Positions 1 to 6,025 of a stretch of 6,025 bases of DNA are shown here, piece after piece. The first letter of the stretch is position 1. Every line of letters starts with the position of its first letter. The position numbers and the translations under genes are program-made. The notes under the pieces are model-generated. The model had not been told where the DNA came from. It saw nothing but the letters and a program-made list of their open reading frames with translations, and made no database searches. Origin of the DNA: Acidobacteriota bacterium (lineage in GTDB: Bacteria > Acidobacteriota > Terriglobia > Terriglobales > Acidobacteriaceae); the NCBI GenBank assembly GCA_021810735.1, contig JAJZIF010000255.1, positions 1 to 6,025 of the forward strand, written 5' to 3'.

Positions 1-15
1 CCAGCAGAAGCTGTA

Positions 16-47
16 ACTTCGCTATGCCCCGATTTTAGGCACGAAGT
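16..47 (-). terminator. Imperfect hairpin after the FecR/DUF6600 gene
   Basis: ACTTCG (16-21) is complementary to CGAAGT (42-47), and the inner arms TGCC (25-28) and GGCA (38-41) extend the stem. This gives about 10 bp with a 3-nt bulge (22-24) and a 9-nt loop. It lies 10 nt beyond the stop codon of the minus-strand gene, where a termination or 3'-end-protecting structure is expected. There is no U-tract after it on the minus strand, so it is not a canonical intrinsic terminator. It may only stabilise the mRNA end, or it may be chance. Confidence 0.3.
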
Positions 48-57
48 CCCACTCACC

Positions 58-1989
58 TTACCTCCTGAATCCTCCCCGCGGCCCCGAGAAATTGGGCCTC
101 GGCGCCCATGCCGGGTGGGGTGGAAAATCCGGTGCGCGGGGAGGGCCAGCGAACCGCCCACGGCTGATATTCCGCAATTGATATGGGTCGAGCGGACGTC
201 CCGGATCGCGGGCCAGAGCGGGCTGCCGCTGCTGGAAGCTGGGCTCGACGGGAGGAGGAGGGAAGTTGCGGGCGACCAGAGGTCCCCGCGGCTGCGGCTG
301 CCTCATTGTGGCTGCGCCTCCACCGCCGACCTGGGCGCCAGAAGCTCGTCCGCCCGGAACGAACACACTTCCCGGCGCTGGCGCCGAGCGTACCGGCAGC
401 GGCCGTGTTGGCGCTGGCAGAGTGCGCGCCCCACGGTTCTGCCCAGCGAGCGCTCCCAAACGAGAGGTGGAATTGCGGTTGATCGCCGCGGAGGACGCGA
501 ATTGCGGCGCTATCAACCTCGGTCGGATTGTCGAAACCGGTACACTGTGCACAGGATGGGGCACAACGCTCCGCAGGGTCGGAGCAACGAAAGGGTGCGG
601 AATGATCTGCGCATGCGCCAGTTGCTGCGCTGTCGGATGGATTGCCGTCGCTGGCGTGATTGGCCTTCCACTGGCAAATGCATCCGCGCGCACCGCGGTC
701 GTTGCGATCCCCCGGTTGACATAGTGAATGTTATTGAGATTGGCTCGATTGTGATAGTAGCTGTAGTAATTCGTGTTGTTGATGTTGGTGATGTTCGTCG
801 TCCGGTTGATCGTTATCCGATTGATATTGGTCAGGTTCACCTGGCTGAAGTACCCTGGACTGCAGTGATACCAGGGATAAAAGGGTTCGCCAGGCCCTAG
901 CGGAAACCAGGCCGACAGACCAAATCCTGGACCCACCCCCAGGCCTACAGAAAAGCCCGGTCCTCCCACGAACCCGACCAGTGCTGGGGAGTAGACCGGC
1001 ATGACGCCGAACGGACCCGGTATCCATCCCCAGCGGTCCCCATAAAAGGCCCACCGTCCATAATGAAATGGAGCGAATCCCCACGGGTACGCGTCCACCC
1101 AGGTCCATCCCCATGGCCCAACCCAGACCCAGCTTCCGGTGGAGTAAGGTACCCAGCCGGGAGGTACCGCTGTCGGATACCACACCGCGCCGTAACCGGG
1201 AGTGTCTGTCCACGTTCCATACTGGTCCAGATCGTCCAACCCGACTGTCTCAGGATTGACATGCTGACGCGCATTGGAACTCAGTAACTGGCGATCGCGC
1301 TGTTCGCTCCAGACGTCGAACGGGTCCTTTCCCGGCAATGTCAAAGACGCCAGAGTAATGGGATTCGTACCCATAAGACGTGCGGATTGTCCGGCACCCA
1401 GAGATTGGGTGAGACCCGGTCCTGTCACCTCAATTTCACCCGAGTTCACCGTCACCACCGTACCGCCGTCTCCGGTGTAGCAGTCCACACGAAAATCGCC
1501 CGGCTGCTCGACCGTGATCGCTCCGTTCGGCGTATCCACTTCCACCGGGTGGGCTGGGTTCAGCTCGAAGGTACGTACATGCAAGCTTCCCTGCGATAAG
1601 CCGAGCTGAGTTAAGGTGTCATTCAAACTGGTCACAGAAAGGTCGGAATAATGCCAGATGTGGACCACAGTGTGTGGCATCTGGAGCTCGGCCCGGCCGT
1701 TTTTATCAACAAATAACCGGTCCCCTGTGGTCAGGGGATAATTATTCGTCGCCTGTGTCCATTGCGTCACGCCCGATGGCTGAATTGAGACATCTCCCTG
1801 AATCTGAGTGAGACGGGCAACGCGGCTGGGAGGATTCTGGTCCGCGGTCTCGCCTATGTTATTGGGGGATTGCCCGGAACCATTCGTAACATTCGCGGAG
1901 CTTTGGCCTCTGGCGCAGACGGGCACGGTCGCCAGCAGGAGGATTGCGATTGCGGTGACACTGCAAAATGCGGATCGAATGTGCTGCAT
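58..1989 (-). CDS. Exported FecR-domain / DUF6600-type protein
   Basis: This is a 643-residue protein of unknown role, probably acting in the envelope or outside the cell. Residues 1-27 form a Sec-type signal peptide: positively charged start, a hydrophobic core around 11-24, and a likely cut near VCA-RG. Cys25 is not in a convincing lipobox. Residues about 55-215 look like a FecR domain (VARLTQIQGDVSIQ, then LTTGDRL, a VEVDTPNGAITV beta segment, and GAGQSARL). Residues about 255-325 are a Trp/Gly/Pro/Tyr-rich DUF6600-type block with GWVPYSTGSWVWVGPWGWTW and PWGFAPFHYGRW. A Gly-rich stretch follows (340-370), then an Asn/Tyr-rich stretch (383-424), then a long Pro/Arg/Ala-rich, probably disordered tail ending GGFRR. 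Unlike FecR of siderophore signalling, it lacks a cytoplasmic anti-sigma segment and no sigma or TonB gene lies beside it, so a role as an anti-sigma factor is unlikely. The ATG at 1989 is preceded by GAGAGG (1999-1994), a modest ribosome site. A TATAAC box lies at 2025-2020 without a clear -35 element. The family assignment is firm; the function is unknown. Confidence 0.88.
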   Translation of the reverse strand: MQHIRSAFCSVTAIAILLLATVPVCARGQSSANVTNGSGQSPNNIGETADQNPPSRVARLTQIQGDVSIQPSGVTQWTQATNNYPLTTGDRLFVDKNGRAELQMPHTVVHIWHYSDLSVTSLNDTLTQLGLSQGSLHVRTFELNPAHPVEVDTPNGAITVEQPGDFRVDCYTGDGGTVVTVNSGEIEVTGPGLTQSLGAGQSARLMGTNPITLASLTLPGKDPFDVWSEQRDRQLLSSNARQHVNPETVGLDDLDQYGTWTDTPGYGAVWYPTAVPPGWVPYSTGSWVWVGPWGWTWVDAYPWGFAPFHYGRWAFYGDRWGWIPGPFGVMPVYSPALVGFVGGPGFSVGLGVGPGFGLSAWFPLGPGEPFYPWYHCSPGYFSQVNLTNINRITINRTTNITNINNTNYYSYYHNRANLNNIHYVNRGIATTAVRADAFASGRPITPATAIHPTAQQLAHAQIIPHPFVAPTLRSVVPHPVHSVPVSTIRPRLIAPQFASSAAINRNSTSRLGALAGQNRGARTLPAPTRPLPVRSAPAPGSVFVPGGRASGAQVGGGGAATMRQPQPRGPLVARNFPPPPVEPSFQQRQPALARDPGRPLDPYQLRNISRGRFAGPPRAPDFPPHPAWAPRPNFSGPRGGFRR

Positions 1990-2109
1990 GCGGCCTCTCG
2001 AGTCCGGGATTCCGACCCGGTTATAGGGAATTCAACCCCATCGCCCAGTATATGTTTCTCCAAAGCCGTCGCACCGGTCGGCCTGGCTCAATCAATCCAT
2101 AGTGGACCC

Positions 2110-2139
2110 AAAAAGCGGGCCCTGCTTTGGGGCAGGGCC
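2110..2139 (-). terminator. Intrinsic-type terminator, minus strand
   Basis: Read on the minus strand, GGCCCTGC (2139-2132), loop CCCAAA, and GCAGGGCC (2125-2118) form a perfect 8-bp GC-rich stem. CGC and then five T residues (2114-2110) follow. On the plus strand the stem is followed by GTTGCC, so only minus-strand transcription would terminate. No minus-strand protein gene lies upstream of it in the window, so it is an orphan unless it ends a short RNA or works as an attenuator in the FecR-gene leader, whose start codon is about 120 nt further on. The 3-nt gap before the T-run and the short run make it moderately strong. Confidence 0.6.
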
Positions 2140-2265
2140 GTTGCCATGATTGAGTGATCGTTTGCTGTCTTTACGTGGGTACCGCCTCGTGGAGCGGTTT
2201 GCCTCCGGCTTCTCTCCCCCTGTTTGCAGGTCGCCTACAAAGTATCGGGCCATCGAGCACCACGC
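2110..2265 (-). ncRNA. Candidate small RNA or attenuator leader (~155 nt)
   Basis: The interval runs from the predicted start below the TTGACA/TATATA promoter to the U-tract of the terminator, both on the minus strand. Inside it are two further hairpins. One pairs UUUGUAGG (2241-2234) with CCUGCAAA (2230-2223) around a CGA triloop; it contains one G-U pair on the minus strand that would be a C-A mismatch on the plus strand, which favours minus-strand RNA. The other pairs ACCGC (2198-2194) with GCGGU (2185-2181), or 7 bp with a bulge if CUC/GAG is used. I do not recognise a known RNA: it lacks the SRP RNA GGAAGGAAGCAGCC-type core, and I could not fit 6S RNA or a cobalamin or glycine riboswitch. 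It could be a stand-alone sRNA or the leader of the FecR/DUF6600 mRNA. This is inferred from promoter, structure and terminator only. Confidence 0.35.
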
Positions 2266-2270
2266 CTCCA

Positions 2271-2300
2271 TATATAGTGGCCTCAGAGTAACGTTGTCAA
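2271..2300 (-). promoter_or_regulatory. Sigma70-like promoter candidate, minus strand
   Basis: The minus strand reads TTGACA (2300-2295), an 18-nt spacer, then TATATA (2276-2271). The -35 is a perfect match to consensus; the -10 matches at four of six positions. The TATATATAG stretch stands out in GC-rich DNA. Transcription would begin near 2265-2263 and run towards the FecR gene through the hairpin-rich segment. The box overlaps TTGTCA on the plus strand, so chance similarity is possible. Confidence 0.4.
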
Positions 2301-2373
2301 TCGCAAAATCGTTCCGGGAGAACTTCTACAAGGAACTTTTCCGGCCTGCGCGCGTAAGCTATTCCATGAGCCC

Positions 2374-2380
2374 GGTGGAG
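2374..2380 (+). promoter_or_regulatory. Ribosome binding site that decides the lipoprotein start
   Basis: GGTGGAG at 2374-2380 sits 6 nt before ATG 2387. The in-frame ATG at 2366 has no purine-rich site in front of it, and the same is true of TTG 2150, so 2387 is the best supported start. Confidence 0.6.
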
Positions 2381-2386
2381 AAGACC

Positions 2387-3067
2387 ATGACATCTGTCGT
2401 TTCATCCGCGAGCCGCGGGTCCGTGCGCGATCCCGCCTTTGCTCGCTCACCTGCCAGAACACCAGCGTTGCTCCTGTGGACCATCCTGGCTCTCGCGATT
2501 GCCGGGTGTTCCATGCGGGAAGATAAGGGTGGATCGGCCGAAAACATCCATCTCCATACGCCGGTGGGTGCATTCGACGTCCGGACAAATTCCGTCCATG
2601 CTCCGGATGTTGGTCTGCCCGTCTATCCGGGTGCAAGCGAAACTGGCCAGCACGGAAACGATTCCGGGAGCGCCGATGTTCAGATGAGGTTTGGCAGGTG
2701 GAGCCTTCACGTGAAAGCGATCGGCTACCGCAGCAACGATCCAGAAGATAAGGTGTTAGCGTTCTATAAAAAAGCAATGGCGCGTTATGGCGATGTGCTC
2801 ACCTGTAAAGATAAGAAGCCCATTGGCGAGCCCTCTCAAACACGCCAGGGACTTACGTGCGCGAACGACCACGAGTACAACGTCGACCTGAAGATGGACA
2901 CCTCCAAGAAAACGGTCCAGGTCACCTCACCGCCTATATCCGGTGAGGTGAAATTGCTAGCAGGTTCGAAAGACAATCAACACATCGTAGAATTCAGTCC
3001 CGACCATGGCGGAACAAAATTTTCCCTTGTTGTCGTGCAGTTACCGCACGCGCACCAGACCGATTAG
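2387..3067 (+). CDS. Putative lipoprotein of unknown function
   Basis: This is a 226-residue protein. After a rather long, Arg/Ser-rich N-terminus (1-26), a hydrophobic core (27-40) ends in a lipobox, AIAG-C, giving Cys41 as the lipidated residue. Ser follows the Cys, so outer-membrane sorting would be expected by the E. coli rule, though that rule is untested in this lineage. The mature part has GLPVYPGASETG, then a segment with EDKVLAFYKKAMARYGDVLTC around the middle, then basic and Thr/Lys-rich strands, and ends HAHQTD. The YPGA plus AFYKKAMARYGD pattern resembles hypothetical proteins I associate with acidobacteria; I know of no defined function. Two cysteines follow the lipid Cys (one in VLTCKDK, one in LTCANDH) and could form a disulfide in the periplasm. 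The start is set by the ribosome site at 2374-2380; the open frame continues upstream to 2150, which I do not believe is translated. The zinc-ribbon gene follows after 66 nt on the same strand and may be co-transcribed. Confidence 0.75.
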   Translation: MTSVVSSASRGSVRDPAFARSPARTPALLLWTILALAIAGCSMREDKGGSAENIHLHTPVGAFDVRTNSVHAPDVGLPVYPGASETGQHGNDSGSADVQMRFGRWSLHVKAIGYRSNDPEDKVLAFYKKAMARYGDVLTCKDKKPIGEPSQTRQGLTCANDHEYNVDLKMDTSKKTVQVTSPPISGEVKLLAGSKDNQHIVEFSPDHGGTKFSLVVVQLPHAHQTD

Positions 3068-3133
3068 TATGGAGAAAATTCCCAGGCCAGCCGTTCAGTT
3101 GCTGCGGGCAAGCGGGTAGTTTAGGTTCAACTT

Positions 3134-3817
3134 ATGGGATTGGCGTGTTACAGGTGCGGGGCAACTTTGGCGTCCGAAGCTGCGTATTGCCACGCGTGTG
3201 GTGCCCCGCAGGTGCATTACAGCGCACAGCCGGGGGAGGAAGCGAATGGGACGGCCGTCGCGGGCTTGCGAGCACATCTGGAGGCTGCGGAACGGGCCGG
3301 TGCTGTGCATTGGAAGCTTGTTATCCGGATCGCGCTCTTGGTCGCCACCCTGGTTGGCGCGCTTTCGGCGTTTTTAGCTGCAGGCTCCGTGCTCTGGGTT
3401 GCCGCCGGCGCGGTCATTGTGCTTGGAATCTATCGTAGAAAACGCCCTCAGGCCCTTCTGAACCCTCGCATCGGGGCGCGCATCGGAGTTTTGGTCGGTA
3501 TGATTGCCGCGTCGGTCGCCCTGGCGGGAAATGCTGTCATGTTGCTGATTCAGCGGTTCGGCTTGCGCCAGGGAAATCAGATTGACGTGCAACTGGACAC
3601 GATTGTCCGGCAGGCTGCAGAACACGCGACCAGCATGGATCCGCAGGCGCCCGTCGCGTCCTTCACAAGCTTTTGGCTGTCGGCGGAAGGCAAAAGCGGT
3701 CTGATCCTGCTCACAATGGCATTCTTGTCGCTCCTGATCGTGCTCTTTGCCATTGCGGGCGGCGTTCTTGGCGCGCAAATCTATCGCATCCCAGGTGAGA
3801 AAAAGGCGAATTCCTGA
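3134..3817 (+). CDS. Zinc-ribbon multi-pass membrane protein
   Basis: This is a 227-residue protein. A short zinc-ribbon opens it: Cys5-x2-Cys8, ten residues, Cys19-x2-Cys22, each pair followed by Gly, as in the zinc-ribbon found at the start of many bacterial membrane proteins. A polar linker (about 24-58) leads to hydrophobic segments at roughly 61-83, 84-99, 115-140 and 189-214, so three or four membrane passes. A polar loop (about 141-188, with Gln, Asp and His) lies between the last two. The C-terminus is Lys-rich (GEKKANS), which suggests a cytosolic end. An in-frame TAG at 3122-3124, with no start codon between it and ATG 3134, fixes the start. The ribosome site is poor (TTAGG, 3121-3125). 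The function is unknown; the ribbon probably binds zinc and may contact a protein or nucleic-acid partner. It is followed by 259 nt and then pyrR, so operon membership with pyr genes is not indicated. Confidence 0.78.
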   Translation: MGLACYRCGATLASEAAYCHACGAPQVHYSAQPGEEANGTAVAGLRAHLEAAERAGAVHWKLVIRIALLVATLVGALSAFLAAGSVLWVAAGAVIVLGIYRRKRPQALLNPRIGARIGVLVGMIAASVALAGNAVMLLIQRFGLRQGNQIDVQLDTIVRQAAEHATSMDPQAPVASFTSFWLSAEGKSGLILLTMAFLSLLIVLFAIAGGVLGAQIYRIPGEKKANS

Positions 3818-4076
3818 TCGAGCGAATCGTACGCCGGGGCGTTCTCTCACGGAACAAGAAGCCAAGTCCGCCGAGTCATGGCTCTCTATGCAGTGGATAG
3901 GTTGTTCCCGCCGGTTGAACTGGCGCAATTTGGACATGGAATCCCCGAGCCAGGGTGCGGTGCCCGGCCTCAACGCCACGAATCCCGGCAGAAACTTTTT
4001 TCCATCGTGCACCGGAATGCCGTCACGGTTCCGCTTGCCCGCTCTACGTCGGACTCGTATGATCAAGCGGAGAACA
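3818..4076 (+). promoter_or_regulatory. Leader region of the pyr operon
   Basis: This 259-bp gap should carry the pyr promoter. The best match is TTGCCC (4035-4040), 17 nt, TATGAT (4058-4063), which would start RNA near 4070, inside the ribosome site of pyrR, and leave almost no leader. A weaker pair is TTGAAC (3915-3920), 16 nt, TGGAAT (3937-3942). A 5-bp stem, AGCCA (3860-3864) with TGGCT (3879-3883), encloses GTCC and then GAG, vaguely like a PyrR-binding loop (UCC...GAGG), but the match is partial. T6 at 3996-4001 is not preceded by an adjacent strong stem, so I see no convincing terminator-type attenuator. A small hairpin, ACGC/GCGT with a CGGG loop (3831-3842) followed by TTCTCTC, might weakly end the upstream zinc-ribbon transcript. 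Confidence 0.35.
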
Positions 4077-4658
4077 ATGACAGAACTCCAGACACATCCT
4101 CAAAGCGCGCCCGGCCTGCGGGAGAAGGGCCGGCTGATGTCCTCTTCCGAAATAGAACGTACGCTGGTACGGTTGGCTCACGAAATTGTCGAGAAGAACA
4201 ACGGCAGCGACAATCTGGCTCTGGTTGGCATTCATCGACGAGGTGTGCCGCTTGCCGAGCGTCTGGCAAAGCTCATCGGTACCATCGAGAAGCGCACCAT
4301 CGACGTCGGGACGCTCGACATCAATTTCTACCGCGACGACCTGACCACGCGAGGACTTCGTCCCATCGTCAACCCCGCGGCGCTGGGCTTTGACGTGAAT
4401 GGACGGGATGTAGTGCTGGTGGATGATGTGCTCTATACCGGGCGCACGGTGCGTGCTGCGCTCGATGCACTCATCGATCATGGCCGTCCAGAACGCGTAC
4501 AGCTGCTTGTGCTGATTGATCGCGGCCATCGCGAGTTGCCGATTGAGGCCACATTTATCGGTCGCGTGGTTCAGACCACAAACCGCGAAATCATTGAAGT
4601 CAAGCTGGAGGAAATAGACGGGAGCGAGCAGGTTTTGCTGATGGAGAAGATCGGATAA
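4077..4658 (+). CDS. pyrR: PyrR, pyrimidine operon regulator / uracil phosphoribosyltransferase fold
   Basis: This is a 193-residue PyrR of the type I phosphoribosyltransferase fold. In well-studied members it binds UMP/UTP and pyr mRNA to repress the operon, and has uracil phosphoribosyltransferase activity forming UMP from uracil and PRPP. The PRPP-binding motif is VVLVDDVLYTGRT (112-124). Other family signatures are LVGIHRRGVPLAERL (49-63), DINFYRDDL (81-89) and LVLIDRGHRELPI (144-156). The length fits a family of about 180-195 residues. ATG 4077 has GGAG 4 nt upstream (4069-4072). ATG 4137 (residue 21) is a possible alternative with AAGGG before it, but the GRLMSSSEIERTL segment around it aligns with the homologous N-terminal part of other PyrR proteins, which favours the earlier start. 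The open frame continues upstream into the previous gene with no family similarity. pyrB begins 23 nt after the stop. Whether regulation is by attenuation or at translation cannot be told from the leader. Confidence 0.95.
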   Translation: MTELQTHPQSAPGLREKGRLMSSSEIERTLVRLAHEIVEKNNGSDNLALVGIHRRGVPLAERLAKLIGTIEKRTIDVGTLDINFYRDDLTTRGLRPIVNPAALGFDVNGRDVVLVDDVLYTGRTVRAALDALIDHGRPERVQLLVLIDRGHRELPIEATFIGRVVQTTNREIIEVKLEEIDGSEQVLLMEKIG

Positions 4659-4681
4659 CACACGATCTTTAGATATCGAAT

Positions 4682-5791
4682 ATGGCCGCCAGAACTCAGC
4701 CTCCCAAACGACCCGGCATAACCAGTGATCGCAAACCCGATCCTCGATCGACAGAGTTTCCGTACGTTCAAACATCTGCCGTCCCGGGCCAGTTTGACAT
4801 ACATCCTGGTTGCGCGTTATCTGTCAACGATTTTGATTTGGACGATATCGATCGAGTTCTCGCCAAAGCGAAGGAATTGGAATCGATGCCTCCTTTGCGA
4901 CGCTCGCGTCTGTTGGCCAAGCGGCGAGTGGCCTTATTGTTCTATGAGTCGAGTACTCGCACCCGCACATCTTTTGAACTGGCTGCAAAGTCTCTTGGTG
5001 CCGACACCGTGCTGGTCAGTGCGCTTTCCTCCAGCATCGAAAAAGGAGAGTCGCTCAAGGACACGGGCATTACGCTGCGGTCCCTCGGTGCGGAATGTAT
5101 TATCTTGCGCCACCCGAATTCCGGCGCCCCGTATTTACTGGCGCGGAGCACCGGTCTGCCAATCCTGAATGCCGGCGATGGAACCCACGAACATCCCACG
5201 CAAGCGCTGCTGGATCTAAGGACGATTCTCTTCCGGTTAAGCGCGCGAAATCGCCTCTCGGACGCTATCGCTCCACTCAATTCTGGGGTCCTGCGGGGCG
5301 TTCGAATCGCTATCGTGGGAGATATTCTGCACAGCCGTGTTGCACGATCCAATGCTCTCTTGCTGCCAAGGCTCGGTGCGCAGGTCATTTTCTGCGGGCC
5401 AAAGGAGCTTCTGCCCGATAACGCCGCGGGGATTGGCCCGGGCGTGAGCGTGGAACGCACTCTGGAGCACGCGCTTGCCAACGCGGATGTCGTAATGATG
5501 CTGCGCATTCAACGGGAGCGATTGGCCGGTCTTCAACTCGATTTGGAGGACTACACCGCACGCTATCAGTTGAATCCCGAGCGGCTGGCCAGACATGCGC
5601 CCGATGTGCTCGTCATGCATCCCGGCCCCATGATTCGCGGGCTGGAGATCACAAGCGAAGTGGCGGATGGGCCCAACTCCGCAATCATGGATCAGGTGCA
5701 ACACGGCACCGCCATCCGCATGGCTTTGCTCTCCCGGGCCTTGCAATCTCGCCTTGCAAATACATCCAAAGAAAAACAGAAGAGATCATGA
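4682..5791 (+). CDS. pyrB: Aspartate carbamoyltransferase catalytic chain
   Basis: PyrB joins carbamoyl phosphate and L-aspartate to give N-carbamoyl-L-aspartate, the first committed pyrimidine step, in the cytosol. The carbamoyl-phosphate site is [13 protein letters not shown] (87-99), with Arg93 and Arg95. The loop SSIEKGES (117-124) supplies Lys121 to the neighbouring subunit's site. RHPNSGAP (143-150), [14 protein letters not shown] (166-179, with His171 and Gln174), HSRVARSN (217-224) and LRIQRERL (274-281) complete the carbamoyl-phosphate and aspartate sites, and [11 protein letters not shown] (313-323) is the conserved late motif. All expected catalytic residues are present, so the enzyme should be active. 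At 369 residues it exceeds the usual length of about 305-315: about 40 Pro/Arg-rich residues precede the core, which starts near [15 protein letters not shown]. No other start codon lies between 4682 and that point, and no ribosome site precedes 4682, so reinitiation from pyrR is likely. No pyrI is visible. It overlaps pyrC by 4 nt. Confidence 0.96.
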   Translation: MAARTQPPKRPGITSDRKPDPRSTEFPYVQTSAVPGQFDIHPGCALSVNDFDLDDIDRVLAKAKELESMPPLRRSRLLAKRRVALLFYESSTRTRTSFELAAKSLGADTVLVSALSSSIEKGESLKDTGITLRSLGAECIILRHPNSGAPYLLARSTGLPILNAGDGTHEHPTQALLDLRTILFRLSARNRLSDAIAPLNSGVLRGVRIAIVGDILHSRVARSNALLLPRLGAQVIFCGPKELLPDNAAGIGPGVSVERTLEHALANADVVMMLRIQRERLAGLQLDLEDYTARYQLNPERLARHAPDVLVMHPGPMIRGLEITSEVADGPNSAIMDQVQHGTAIRMALLSRALQSRLANTSKEKQKRS

Positions 5792-6025
5792 AATCAATTT
5801 TGATTCGCGGCGGCCAGTTGATCGATCCCTCGACCGGTACGGATTCCAACCGCGATCTTTTGTTGCGAGACGGGCGCGTGGCGGCCGTCGATCTTCCCGG
5901 CCAGCTGGACGCCTTGGCGCAGATAGAGAACGCTACTCGCATCGATGCTTCTGGCGCTATCGTTGCTCCCGGGCTGATCGATATCCATGTGCATTTGCGG
6001 GAACCGGGTCAAGGTTACAAGGAGA
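5788..6025 (+). CDS. pyrC: Dihydroorotase (5' part; gene runs off the window)
   Basis: Only the first 79 codons are visible. The protein opens as a typical amidohydrolase: a short beta-sandwich start ([17 protein letters not shown]) followed by [17 protein letters not shown] (59-75). His67 and His69 are the HxH zinc ligands, and Arg71 is the conserved substrate-contacting residue of dihydroorotase. The enzyme cyclises N-carbamoyl-L-aspartate, the PyrB product, to dihydroorotate. The intact HxH argues against the inactive PyrC-like chain found in some bacteria, although later metal ligands lie outside the window. The ATG overlaps the pyrB stop in ATGA (5788-5791), a sign of translational coupling, and in some bacteria the neighbouring gene products PyrB and PyrC form a complex. 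The ribosome site is a weak AGAAGAG-like stretch within the pyrB end. Confidence 0.95.
   Translation, partial: MKSILIRGGQLIDPSTGTDSNRDLLLRDGRVAAVDLPGQLDALAQIENATRIDASGAIVAPGLIDIHVHLREPGQGYKE

Larger units (their letters stand above)
1990..2386. other. Divergent intergenic region, 397 bp
   Basis: This stretch separates the start codons of the minus-strand FecR gene and the plus-strand lipoprotein gene, so it should hold promoters for both. I see no believable protein gene in it. It contains, from right to left, a minus-strand promoter candidate, two hairpins, and a strong hairpin with a U-tract (each listed separately). Next to the FecR gene, TATAAC (minus 2025-2020) could be a -10 box, but no good -35 matches it. 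For the plus-strand gene, TTGTCA (2294-2299) resembles a -35 but has no matching -10 at 16-18 nt, so its promoter remains unidentified. Confidence 0.6.

Noticed and set aside
2..13. Small palindrome CAGC-AGAA-GCTG at the window edge
   Set aside because: Only 4 bp of stem; too short to interpret.
115..900. 261-codon open frame on the plus strand opposite the 3' half of the FecR/DUF6600 gene
   Set aside because: Arg/Cys/Trp-rich low-information sequence with no domain; explained as an antisense shadow of a GC-rich Pro/Arg-coding region.
2110..2265. c-di-GMP-I riboswitch suggested by AGGCAAACC on the minus strand
   Set aside because: The matching downstream GACGCAAAGCC-type segment is absent (only ACGTAAAGAC), so the receptor helix cannot be built.
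2150..2386. 79-codon upstream extension of the lipoprotein frame from TTG 2150
   Set aside because: It would bury the lipoprotein signal peptide far inside the protein, has no ribosome site, and overlaps the candidate minus-strand RNA; ATG 2387 has a good ribosome site.
2283..2777. 164-codon minus-strand frame opposite the lipoprotein gene
   Set aside because: Arg/Ser/Pro/His-rich shadow; the plus-strand frame has a signal peptide, lipobox and ribosome site.
3996..4001. T6 run as a terminator upstream of pyrR
   Set aside because: The only nearby stem (CCAGGG/CCCGG, ending near 3967) is bulged and about 30 nt away, and the two CCCGGC copies are direct, not inverted, repeats.
3747..4076. 110-codon in-frame open extension upstream of pyrR, overlapping the zinc-ribbon gene
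   Set aside because: No similarity to PyrR, basic and low-information composition, and the family's length fits ATG 4077; the frame is open by chance.
4044..4775. 243-codon minus-strand frame opposite pyrR
   Set aside because: pyrR on the plus strand has full family motifs; the antisense frame has none.

Overview
The window looks like a chromosomal piece of a GC-rich diderm bacterium, most likely an acidobacterium (Terriglobia/Acidobacteriaceae-like). I infer this from the secreted FecR plus DUF6600-type Trp/Gly-rich protein, a lipoprotein with a pattern I associate with acidobacterial hypothetical proteins (YPGA followed by FYKKAMARYGD), and a pyrR-pyrB-pyrC gene order. The lineage is inferred from protein style; no rRNA or other marker is present.

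Layout: (1) 58-1989, minus strand, a large exported FecR/DUF6600 protein with a disordered Arg/Pro-rich tail and an imperfect hairpin just after its stop. (2) 1990-2386, a divergent intergenic region that is not empty. It has a sigma70-like promoter on the minus strand (2300-2271), structured sequence, and a strong hairpin followed by a U-tract (2139-2110). Together these outline a candidate small RNA or a transcription-attenuating leader for the FecR gene. (3) 2387-3067, plus strand, a lipoprotein of unknown function. (4) 3134-3817, plus strand, a zinc-ribbon membrane protein of unknown function. (5) 3818-4076, the leader region of the pyrimidine operon. (6) 4077-6025, plus strand, pyrR, pyrB and the first 79 codons of pyrC; the window ends inside pyrC.

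The pyr genes form one tight unit. The pyrR-pyrB gap is 23 nt and pyrB-pyrC overlap by 4 nt (ATGA). They encode the PRPP-fold regulator PyrR, aspartate carbamoyltransferase and dihydroorotase, that is, de novo UMP synthesis steps 2 and 3 with their regulator. The other three proteins are envelope-associated and have no visible metabolic link to the pyr operon. The most novel item is the candidate minus-strand RNA at 2265-2110. The protein-coding content otherwise looks ordinary.
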